A stretch of DNA of 56,070 nucleotides. Source: a virus. The DNA lies in IMG/VR virus record IMGVR_UViG_3300017598_000787, positions 1-56,070 of that record. One strand, given 5' to 3'. The position numbers and the translations under genes were made by a program. Shown here piece by piece: positions 17,870 to 24,529 of the stretch; position 1 is the stretch's first letter, and the number at the start of each line of letters is the position of its first letter. The notes under the pieces were generated by a model. That model did not search any database. It was given only the letters and a program-made list of their open reading frames with translations, and was not told the DNA's origin.

Positions 17870-18770
17870 TAAATATCTCGATCATGCAGAAAGAAGATTT
17901 GTTAAAGCAGTATATAAATATAAAAAGTATGTCTACCAGCAATTTTTTATCTTTTTGGAAAATGATTTCCAGATAGATGAACTGACAACACCAACGATAA
18001 AGGCGTATCTTGAAACACGGCACAGCAATAATAATTATAATGTTCACAGAAGGGACTTATCAGCATTTTTTACATATGCAAAAGATATTTTGGAAGTTAT
18101 TGACCGTAACCCAATAAAGAAAATAGAGAAGATGCCACACACACCAAAAAAGAAAGTTATCCCCCAGGAATCAGATGTAATTAAACTGGTGCTGGCAGCA
18201 GACCCGAAAACAGATGAAAGGGATTTGTTGCTTGTCCTATTAAACACTCTGGCAAGAATTGATGAGGTTTTAAGACTGACCTGGGATGATGTGAATTTTG
18301 ATAAAAGGATCCTAACAAAGACAACTAGAAAAACCAAAGACGGATCCTGGAAAGAAGTGCCTGTAAAAATTAATGATGAGTTATATGATATATTGTGGAA
18401 AAGATGGGAACACCGAGAACAAGATATTTGGGTTTTTTATAATAAGAGATATGATGATCGATATCAGCACAGACCAAAATTCATGAAAGGTTTATGTAAA
18501 CGAGCTGGAATTATCCCACATTTTGGTTTCCATACACTCAGGCATTTAATGGCCTCTTTATTAAATGATAACCCCAAAATATCATATAAGACAATTCAGA
18601 ATATGTTGGGCCATGCCGACCAGAAAACAACAGAAATTTATTTACATGAATTAAAGGATGCTGACACGGTTGCAGTAGACTCAATTTCGGGAAAATTTAC
18701 ACAAAAAAATGAAAAGGTGCCGCCAAAAAGTGCTACCAAAGACAAAAAAAGGATTCCAACGAAACGCTGA
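17691..18770 (+). CDS. int: Tyrosine integrase
   Basis: A 359-residue phage integrase with AGGAGG 9 bases before the ATG. The N-terminus (GLWKDKTRKHWCYRFQYQG) is an arm-binding domain, residues about 50-140 a SAM-like core-binding domain, and the catalytic residues are R189 (LARIDEVLRL), K214 (TTRKTKDG), H281 and R284 (HTLRH), H308 (LGHAD) and Y317 (TTEIYLH). All are present, so it should be active. It would insert the phage at a tRNA-Pro gene through attP at 19394-19619. The C-terminal tail is unusually basic (KDKKRIPTKR). Confidence 0.95.
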   Translation: MGLWKDKTRKHWCYRFQYQGQGYYGRGYKDRRSAEVARSKRRKQVKTPIQTGMAYSEAVNKYLDHAERRFVKAVYKYKKYVYQQFFIFLENDFQIDELTTPTIKAYLETRHSNNNYNVHRRDLSAFFTYAKDILEVIDRNPIKKIEKMPHTPKKKVIPQESDVIKLVLAADPKTDERDLLLVLLNTLARIDEVLRLTWDDVNFDKRILTKTTRKTKDGSWKEVPVKINDELYDILWKRWEHREQDIWVFYNKRYDDRYQHRPKFMKGLCKRAGIIPHFGFHTLRHLMASLLNDNPKISYKTIQNMLGHADQKTTEIYLHELKDADTVAVDSISGKFTQKNEKVPPKSATKDKKRIPTKR

Positions 18771-18948
18771 AACCCTTGGTATTAAATGGTCGGGACGGCA
18801 AGATTTGAACTTGCGACCACTTGTCCCCCAGACTTACGGTCGGGTTTTGAATAGCCTTGTATATAGGCTTTATATGGGGTGTTCATTCTACCCGGTGCCC
18901 TGTTTTTTGCACATTTACCATAAAAGCCGCCGCCAAAAAGTGCTACCA
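18719..18948. repeat. 20-bp direct repeat bracketing the int-int2 junction
   Basis: GCCGCCAAAAAGTGCTACCA occurs at 18719-18738, inside the tail of the intact integrase, and again at 18929-18948, where it joins the truncated second integrase. The exact match, 210 bases apart, suggests recombination or duplication produced the junction. Confidence 0.85.
18787..18831 (-). other. tRNA-Pro(GGG)-like 3' remnant
   Basis: Read on the minus strand this gives an anticodon loop CTGGGGG (anticodon GGG), a 3' anticodon arm ACAAG, variable loop TGGTC, a perfect T-arm (GCAAG-TTCAAAT-CTTGC), CGTCCCG and ACCA. The 5' half is absent and the anticodon stem breaks, so it is not a tRNA gene. It is an old integration-site remnant, or a second attachment core, located just 3' of the integrase and opposite in orientation to the one at 19504. 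Confidence 0.75.
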
Positions 18949-19398
18949 GAAATATTAAGATTGAAATGGCAGGACGTTAATTTTACAAAAAAAACAGTTA
19001 CAAGGTGGACCAGAAAAAGGAGTTCCGGTGCGTATGAACCGATTACTTGCCATATGAATGAAGGATTGTATAGATTATTGAAAGCGCGATGGAATAATAG
19101 GAAAAACGAAAAGTATGTGTATTTTAATACAAAAACTAACAATAGATTTAAGCACCGTCCTAAATTAATGAAAGGACTTTGTAAGAGAGCAAAAATAAAT
19201 CCTGCTTTTGGATTCCATAATATCCGTCATTTTGTTGCAACATATCTGGCAGATGCAGAAAAGATATCAAAAAAATCCATAGGCGGTTTGCTCGGTCATA
19301 AAGCATTGCAGACAACAGAGATATATTTACATTCGACACCTAGTTCAGAAGTAACTGCGCTTGATAAATTATATAAAAAATTCGGTGGTAAAATTTGA
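18946..19398 (+). pseudogene. Truncated second tyrosine integrase
   Basis: The C-terminal 150 residues of an integrase related to the intact one: EILRLKWQDVNF, HNIRHFVATYL, GLLGHKALQTTEIYLH carry His, Arg, His and Tyr of the catalytic set, but the N-terminal domains and the first arginine are missing. Shared stretches such as HRPK(F/L)MKGLCKRA show close relationship. The frame is open upstream to 18709, but that part is the integrase tail in another frame plus the tRNA remnant. It is not expected to recombine by itself. Confidence 0.85.
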
Positions 19399-19619
19399 GA
19401 CACTTATTTGAGAACTTTTGGGTATAATTGAGATACTATATAGTATTCAGTAGAAAACAACCTCCTGTATTATAGGCTGTTGTGGGCTTTCAAAACTATA
19501 CCGCTTGCTTTGGGAGCAAGATGTCGCAGGTTCAAATCCTGCCGCCCCGACCAGTAATGGCAACCCTTTCCAGACTTCCAAAAAAACCGGAATAAAATTT
19601 TGAGTGGGTGTTTTGAGTG
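19394..19619 (+). other. Phage attachment site attP with arm sites
   Basis: The core is the tRNA-Pro(TGG) 3' half at 19504-19553. Left of it, TTTGAGA occurs at 19394 and 19407 (13 bases apart) and ATTGAGA at 19427; right of it TTTTGAGTG occurs at 19598 and 19611 (again 13 apart). These look like paired arm-type integrase sites. The palindrome ATACTATATAGTAT (19433-19446) may bind IHF-like or Xis proteins. Confidence 0.75.
19504..19553 (+). other. tRNA-Pro(TGG) 3' half, attP core
   Basis: CTTGC-TTTGGGA-GCAAG forms a complete anticodon arm (anticodon TGG), followed by ATGTC, a perfect T-arm GCAGG-TTCAAAT-CCTGC, CGCCCCG and ACCA. The D-arm and the 5' acceptor strand are missing, so it cannot be a working tRNA. 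It would restore the 3' end of the host tRNA-Pro gene after integration, which points to that gene as attB. Confidence 0.85.
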
Positions 19620-19643
19620 CTTTTGCTTTTTTTTCTGACTTTT

Positions 19644-20111
19644 TTACCCGACACGACGCTGATCAAAAACAATATGTACTGGGAAATGATATTCATCAAA
19701 GCTATTGTTTAACTTGCAAAGTGAATATAACAGCATAATTTTTTTAATATCCTCATCGCTGTTATCCCATGCAGCACCACCACCGATCCTGACAGCCTGA
19801 TACATTAATTTCGCCTTGGTTTTATTTGCACCATTCAGAATCATCAAATCATATAGTATCTGATCTGCCATGCCCCGGGTAAGCTGATGATTAACGTATA
19901 GCCAGTCGTGGATCAAAGCGGGTGCCATGATGTCTGGGTGAAACGGTGTATATGTAACCAACCACCCGAACGACGGTATCGATGCACCATCATAAATAAA
20001 GAATTCAGGGACCGTTATTTTCGTGTTTCCATATTTAATCGAATAATCATCCAATAATGCATATTGATCATTCATTGGGACCGGGCTCAAATTTGGTTGA
20101 AGAAGTGTCAT
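19644..20111 (-). CDS. DUF1353 phage protein
   Basis: A 155-residue protein matching DUF1353: ITVPEFFIYDGASIPSFGW (32-50), ALIHDWLYVNHQLTRGMADQ (64-83) and RIGGGAAWDN. This family is found in late and lysis regions of many phages; its conserved His-Asp and Asp residues suggest a hydrolase-like or metal-binding fold, but the role is unknown. It overlaps the small membrane protein upstream (ATGA) and is the last gene of the late operon before attP. Confidence 0.88.
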   Translation of the reverse strand: MTLLQPNLSPVPMNDQYALLDDYSIKYGNTKITVPEFFIYDGASIPSFGWLVTYTPFHPDIMAPALIHDWLYVNHQLTRGMADQILYDLMILNGANKTKAKLMYQAVRIGGGAAWDNSDEDIKKIMLLYSLCKLNNSFDEYHFPVHIVFDQRRVG

Positions 20112-20233
20112 TTTACCAATGCTACCAATTGATCAAATACACCGAAATACATAGATGCAATAACAACGACACCGATAACAGCTACGGCAACTTGCCTTGT
20201 CCTTGGGGTTAGCCCATTCCAAAAATCTTTCAT
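20108..20233 (-). CDS. 41-residue membrane protein of the lysis region
   Basis: A short protein starting MKDFWNGLTPRTRQ, followed by a single hydrophobic helix VAVAVIGVVVIASMYFGV (15-32) and a short tail. A GGATGGG site precedes the ATG. Position between the M15 endolysin and the DUF1353 gene and the basic-before-membrane pattern suggest a pinholin- or lysis-accessory-type peptide. The overlap with the next gene is ATGA. Confidence 0.7.
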   Translation of the reverse strand: MKDFWNGLTPRTRQVAVAVIGVVVIASMYFGVFDQLVALVK

Positions 20234-20244
20234 TTTCCCATCCT

Positions 20245-20610
20245 TTAATATACCCACATTAATTCTTTTGGTTTATCTGGATCCTTATCCGCATGGACAA
20301 AATTCTTCCCTATTCCAATTCGATTAAACCCGGCTTTTCTGAGTCCATAAATAATCTTGTACCTGGCATAAGAAGTTTTACACTCTATATCTGCAGCCAG
20401 GCCTTTGGGATGACTTGAGGTTTTTGAGCCACCAACTTCTGGTTTGAGGTTGTGTGCCATGCATCGGATGGTTGAATTCAATTTAAAAGGAACTTCCGCG
20501 TACCCCCTGGCCCGGTCAAGATCCAAAACAATATCTTCGTCCATGTCCTCAAAATCAAGGTCACATTCACCGCATGGACAATAGAATTCATCTTCTTTAA
20601 AATTGATCAT
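20245..20610 (-). CDS. Endolysin, peptidase M15 family
   Basis: A 121-residue zinc peptidase of the M15 (D-Ala-D-Ala carboxypeptidase) type. Zinc ligands are visible as H67 and D74 in SSHPKGLAADI (65-75) and H106 in NFVHADKDP (103-111); RCMAHNLKPEVGG is also typical. It would cleave the peptide part of murein at lysis. A cysteine pair CPCGEC near the N-terminus may be structural. There is no signal peptide, so release depends on a holin, presumably one of the neighbouring membrane proteins. Confidence 0.92.
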   Translation of the reverse strand: MINFKEDEFYCPCGECDLDFEDMDEDIVLDLDRARGYAEVPFKLNSTIRCMAHNLKPEVGGSKTSSHPKGLAADIECKTSYARYKIIYGLRKAGFNRIGIGKNFVHADKDPDKPKELMWVY

Positions 20611-20915
20611 AACACCCCAAAGGCTTTAAGCAGGCATCCGGTAACAACCGTTGACAACAGCAATAGAACTTTCCATTGTTTCGACAGATCATTTTTGATT
20701 TGATCGCGGGGGCAAGATGCCTGGAAATTTTTAACCTGATTAAGAATTCCTTCCGGGCTGAAAGCCTCGTCATACTTAGACCACAAGCTATTTACTTGTC
20801 CTGAGATATTATTTATCCTCTCAGTTTGAACCGCAATGAGTCCAACCGCTGTTTCGATTTTATCAACCTTCTTTTCCATCTGATCGAGTTTTTCCAGTAT
20901 CAGTTTTTCAGTCAT
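20607..20915 (-). CDS. Coiled-coil protein with C-terminal membrane anchor (holin candidate)
   Basis: A 102-residue protein. Residues 1-50 are coiled-coil (EKLDQMEKKVDKIETAV), the middle is polar and the end, WKVLLLLSTVVTGCLLKAFGVL, split as WKVLLLLSTVV and TGCLLKAFGVL (81-102), is a single membrane helix. This is the layout of XhlA-like or holin-associated proteins. It overlaps the endolysin start (ATGA), which fits a lysis cassette. Confidence 0.7.
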   Translation of the reverse strand: MTEKLILEKLDQMEKKVDKIETAVGLIAVQTERINNISGQVNSLWSKYDEAFSPEGILNQVKNFQASCPRDQIKNDLSKQWKVLLLLSTVVTGCLLKAFGVL

Positions 20916-20927
20916 TGCAGTCCCTTT

Positions 20928-21446
20928 TTATTGATTAACGGCGGCGATTTCTTCTTTTTCAGCAAGAATGATTTCTTCTTTCTTAATCATTCTCTTTATC
21001 CACTTGGTCCGTACAGAAAATTCACTAAGTTTTATTTTCTTGCTCGCTTTGATTGTTACTCTACGCTTTGCAGGTAATGCCGGACTGACAACAAAGTAAC
21101 CAGTGGTATGAGGCGATCCTTTGCTATTCCATCTGTGAGGCATTAGTTTAGGAACTTCAACATCATCAATTAAAGTAGTTCCTTTAAGTCCCGGATAAGT
21201 AGCGAACAGTTCTTTTTTAGTAAACCCACGAAATCCAGCTAAACCGATATTTTTAACCCCGTCAGTAGTTAGGAGTTCGTCTTTATTACAGGATCTAAGA
21301 CGCTTGAGCAGATATTTGGGAAATAATACATGCAGCACTTTATACCCATTAGCCAGAGTCCCAACCTGCACAGAGCTGATATTGAATTCAGGTGTTACTT
21401 CAGTGATTTCAACATCTTCAACTTTTGCTTTAACAAGGTCTACCAT
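20928..21446 (-). CDS. Hypothetical late protein after the tail fibre
   Basis: A 172-residue mixed alpha/beta protein with a conserved-looking middle (GLAGFRGFTKKELFATYPGL) and a basic C-terminal part (KRRVTIKASKKIKLSEF; WIKRMIKKEE). No domain recognised. It overlaps the tail-fibre stop by seven bases, so a fibre chaperone, baseplate or host-contact role is possible. Confidence 0.65.
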   Translation of the reverse strand: MVDLVKAKVEDVEITEVTPEFNISSVQVGTLANGYKVLHVLFPKYLLKRLRSCNKDELLTTDGVKNIGLAGFRGFTKKELFATYPGLKGTTLIDDVEVPKLMPHRWNSKGSPHTTGYFVVSPALPAKRRVTIKASKKIKLSEFSVRTKWIKRMIKKEEIILAEKEEIAAVNQ

Positions 21447-23791
21447 GATTGAGGTTCCTTATATATTTTAATTGATCCAAATTCCTGAAAATACTCATTC
21501 TCCCAGGCCAGTGATAAATTATTATCTGCGTTAGGATCAGTAAGGAATGATCCATCAAAGTCAACAACAGAGCTTTCCCATGGGCCTGTTGCACCGGATT
21601 TGTCTTCTACTATTAATTGCATCTTGGGTTGATTGACTCTTTTGATTGAATTGATAGTTACCGTTGCTGTATGGCCTGCCTCTGAGGCTATTTTGACATA
21701 TGTTGTAACTGATGGGGTATAATCATACTCATATGTACCATTAGCACTGACCACAGCACCTACTGTTATAGCTTGTGTAGCGCCACCATCAAATGGTAAA
21801 GTAATATCCCCACTACCTGAATAATTTGAAACTGTTGCATTGACTGTATAAGTGTAGCCTAATACCCAGTAAGATGTGTCAACAACGCTACTTTCTTCAT
21901 CTATAAAATCAATCACATCCCCGTTAATCGTTGGAGAGCCAGAATTAATAGCAAACGTTCTATCAATATCAGCACTCAGCGTATCGTCTGCCTTGTGACC
22001 GTAGATTGCCTTGATTAGATAGTTTGTGTTTGCTACGTATCCGATGCTAGTAAAAGTATAGTTAGGCACCCCAGTATCATACAAAAGGATATTACCAGAG
22101 TTACCATGCATTATAAATCCATCACCAGCACCCGTCTCATTCAGATCCAAAATACTTTGATTATTATCTGTCATCTCATCAGCATCAAACTTCGGAGTCC
22201 AATCCACGTGGATTTCGCCTTGTGCATCATCAACTACTTGCATTGAAAAATTATCGGCTACAATAGTTCCAGAACTTGCACCAACCAATCTAAAATATAA
22301 ATCACCTGTTGCTGTTGCTTGAACTCTAAAAATCTGAGGCCCAACAGTTGACGGTATAGTTACCGAACCAGTAGTAAACCCACCTGAATATAGCACAAAA
22401 TTACCACTCACCTGCGTAGTAGATATTATATCATATGTTAAGTATAAATAATCACCAGTGGATACCCCTGCATTTTGCATTAGTCTTGGGTTAGCGTTTA
22501 ATGCAGTATCAAATACAACTTGATTACTTCCATTAATTGTACAACCGTCATTATTCGACCATCCTGTGAAATCACCTGTCGAAAAATCACCATTACCAAT
22601 CAGCTCCGTTCCATCAGGCTCACCGTCCAAACTATCCTGAAGGTTGCTTGCACAGTTTTGCCAGGCTGTTGAGGGTTCTATTTGTTTTACAGTAATATTA
22701 TCCCAATATAGTATACTACCTGCATCTGCATTTGATGTACTTCTAAGGTACACCCTTCCATATATATCAGAACCTACAGTTATAATGGTAGTAACAGTTT
22801 GCCACTGGTCTAACAAAGATATGCTTGCCTTTGATATTACTTCACTACTACCTGTAAATGTGCCTGCCTCTGTTATGTAAGGGGCACCTCCGCCAGAATA
22901 TCCAGTCGGAATATAAACCCTACCAACCATTTTGTATATTGACCCAGCTTTTAAAGTTAAATCATCTGATGTTCGCGCAAACCACTGATTGCCGCCATCT
23001 ACATTGATACATTTCATTGCACCAGCAGAGCTTAAATCAGTAATGGTTGTTTCATGTTCCGCTGTTGTAGTACTAGTATAACCTGACCATCCTGTTATGT
23101 TCGTTTCGAAATCACCATTAGTAACCAGTTCAACCCCATCAACCTCCTGCCAATAATCAGAATCAATATCAGGCAGCACAGAACCAATAGGCCACTTGTA
23201 CCCCTCGTCATCGTCTGAGTAATTGAGAGGTACGGTTATTGTGTCTGTGGTTGTTTTGACGTATGGCAATTTATATGTTGATTTAGTCAATTGTGCTTTA
23301 GGGTCTGCCGTATCAGTGCTTATAGTAACTGTACCCGTACCAGAAACCACAAACTGATCTGGACTACCATAGGTTGCACTCGCACCGGCATCTATTGTAG
23401 CTGTTCCTGCGGTCACTGTTACAGTAGCGCCGTTCAGGTCAGTCGATACCGTGTAAGTTCCAGTAGATGTGATATTGACGCTTTGTGTCCACGGGCCTGA
23501 GCCTGTCCAGTTGCTTGTATCTTCTGATCGGATAATCAAATTAGTAAACGATCCGCCAGTGAGTAGCTTACCACCATCAATCACAGGTTCGTTCGCACCG
23601 TAGGTGTTACCGGAATAATCAACACGACCCGAATCAAGAGCTGTCACCATGGGTTGTGTTGATACTATATCTGCAAATGAGCTGTTCAGATAAAAGTTAT
23701 AGTCCGTGTAATTATTGGGTGAAGAAATTGAAATTCCTTTGCCAATTGTCAACATTTGGTTTCCTGTGAAGCCATTTCCGATTCTAAGCAT
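21440..23791 (-). CDS. Tail fibre/adhesin with carbohydrate-binding-like modules
   Basis: The ATG at 23791 (MLRIGNGFTGNQ), 5 bases after GGTGGAG, is preferred over an upstream start that would overlap the next gene. The 783-residue protein is rich in Thr, Ser, Gly and Asn. At least two CBM4/9-like beta-sandwich modules are visible, each opening with a GDFE/S ... GW signature: VTNGDFETNITGW near 235 and LIGNGDFSTGDFTGW near 405; a third part (FDGSFLTDPNADNNL) may be another sandwich. It probably recognises a host surface polysaccharide. The small protein at 23805 precedes it. Confidence 0.8.
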   Translation of the reverse strand: MLRIGNGFTGNQMLTIGKGISISSPNNYTDYNFYLNSSFADIVSTQPMVTALDSGRVDYSGNTYGANEPVIDGGKLLTGGSFTNLIIRSEDTSNWTGSGPWTQSVNITSTGTYTVSTDLNGATVTVTAGTATIDAGASATYGSPDQFVVSGTGTVTISTDTADPKAQLTKSTYKLPYVKTTTDTITVPLNYSDDDEGYKWPIGSVLPDIDSDYWQEVDGVELVTNGDFETNITGWSGYTSTTTAEHETTITDLSSAGAMKCINVDGGNQWFARTSDDLTLKAGSIYKMVGRVYIPTGYSGGGAPYITEAGTFTGSSEVISKASISLLDQWQTVTTIITVGSDIYGRVYLRSTSNADAGSILYWDNITVKQIEPSTAWQNCASNLQDSLDGEPDGTELIGNGDFSTGDFTGWSNNDGCTINGSNQVVFDTALNANPRLMQNAGVSTGDYLYLTYDIISTTQVSGNFVLYSGGFTTGSVTIPSTVGPQIFRVQATATGDLYFRLVGASSGTIVADNFSMQVVDDAQGEIHVDWTPKFDADEMTDNNQSILDLNETGAGDGFIMHGNSGNILLYDTGVPNYTFTSIGYVANTNYLIKAIYGHKADDTLSADIDRTFAINSGSPTINGDVIDFIDEESSVVDTSYWVLGYTYTVNATVSNYSGSGDITLPFDGGATQAITVGAVVSANGTYEYDYTPSVTTYVKIASEAGHTATVTINSIKRVNQPKMQLIVEDKSGATGPWESSVVDFDGSFLTDPNADNNLSLAWENEYFQEFGSIKIYKEPQSW

Positions 23792-23804
23792 AGATCTCCA
23801 CCCT

Positions 23805-24095
23805 TTACCTATTTCGATGTCTTCGAAGTGGTAAGATTTCGACTGTATCTTCCGTTGACTTTGACTCAGCCCAGAAAAAAGCCGCTCCTTTTCCCAAGGC
23901 TTCATTTAATGATTGGGATGAGTTCGCCTTGACAGTGAAATAAGTTGTAAGCTCCTCCACATTGGATATTTTCATATCAACAGCCCCTCTTGCCTGTATT
24001 GCATAATCTTCACAATCCTGTGCAGCTCCAAGTGAAATTTTTGCTGCCCCTGCTCCGGTTGCGGGTAAGGTTTCATTAATCGGTGCTAAAATCAT
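23805..24095 (-). CDS. Small virion or fibre-associated protein
   Basis: A 96-residue protein with an AAAGGA site before the ATG. The first half is small-residue rich (LPATGAGAAKISLGAAQDCED), the rest beta-like (VDMKISNVEELTTYFTVKA). No named family. It lies between the double terminator at 24118 and the tail fibre and is the first gene of that unit. Confidence 0.65.
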   Translation of the reverse strand: MILAPINETLPATGAGAAKISLGAAQDCEDYAIQARGAVDMKISNVEELTTYFTVKANSSQSLNEALGKGAAFFWAESKSTEDTVEILPLRRHRNR

Positions 24096-24117
24096 TTTTC
24101 AAATCCTTTCAAAATAG

Positions 24118-24169
24118 AAAAGGGGCAATACAATGTTTTAGACACCGTATTGCCCCTTTAGTTTTTTTG
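24118..24169. terminator. Strong bidirectional terminator (copy 1 of a repeated hairpin)
   Basis: AAAGGGGCAATAC pairs with GTATTGCCCCTTT (24147-24159). A T-run (AGTTTTTTTG) follows on the plus strand, and TTTTCTATTTT on the minus strand. It separates the giant gene from the tail-fibre unit and resembles the hairpin at 50588-50632. Confidence 0.85.
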
Positions 24170-24171
24170 TT

Positions 24172-24201
24172 TAGATCCCGGGTTGGCCGACTCGGGATCT
24201 A
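24172..24201. other. Second hairpin beside the terminator
   Basis: TAGATCCCG (24172-24180) and CGGGATCTA (24193-24201) pair perfectly around a GC-rich loop. It lies directly after the terminator, facing the lone rightward gene at 24242. It could be a promoter-proximal operator or the second half of a double terminator. Confidence 0.65.
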
Positions 24202-24241
24202 AGTATTTAGTTATTAAAAGTATATCATATTTTTATTAATA

Positions 24242-24529
24242 GTGTTATCGTTAATCTTAGGGCTCAAACAATTCAGAGGGGATACCATCAATTTAATTTT
24301 AGAAATATTATTCATCGCTATCCTATTCGGTTCGTTCCCTGTCGCATTCATTTTGCATTCTGATGAAGAATACAAAATTCTCGCTTTTGTAATAGTTGCA
24401 ATAGCAGTATATGGATTACTGGGTGCCATTGGGCATATCTGGCCCCTGCTATTCCTTGTTCCTTGTGCCTGGTACTTTGCACTGTCACCTTTGTTTAGTA
24501 AAAAACTCAAGAAGCCCTCCGTAAGATAA
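24242..24529 (+). CDS. Membrane protein on the opposite strand (moron candidate)
   Basis: A 95-residue protein with three hydrophobic segments: LILEILFIAILFGSFPVAFI (about 18-37), ILAFVIVAIAVYGLLGAIG (46-64) and WPLLFLVPCAWYFAL (67-81), then a basic end (KKLKKPS). The start is uncertain: GTG at 24242 lacks a Shine-Dalgarno, while AGAGGGG (24276-24282) precedes an ATC 6 bases later. It is the only rightward gene in the late half, between hairpins and the 3' end of the giant gene. Morons of this type often alter the host envelope or block superinfection. Confidence 0.6.
   Translation: MLSLILGLKQFRGDTINLILEILFIAILFGSFPVAFILHSDEEYKILAFVIVAIAVYGLLGAIGHIWPLLFLVPCAWYFALSPLFSKKLKKPSVR

Noticed and set aside
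18787-18831. A second functional tRNA gene on the minus strand
   Set aside because: The 5' half is absent and the anticodon stem does not pair.
19504-19553. A functional tRNA-Pro gene
   Set aside because: Only the anticodon arm to CCA end is present; the D-arm and 5' acceptor strand are missing, as expected for an attP core.
19644-24095. Diversity-generating retroelement linked to the tail fibre
   Set aside because: No reverse transcriptase gene and no template/variable repeat pair was seen in the window.
24214-24510. A 98-residue leftward frame opposite the membrane-protein gene
   Set aside because: No hydrophobic or domain pattern, no Shine-Dalgarno; the rightward frame has clear membrane helices and a basic end.
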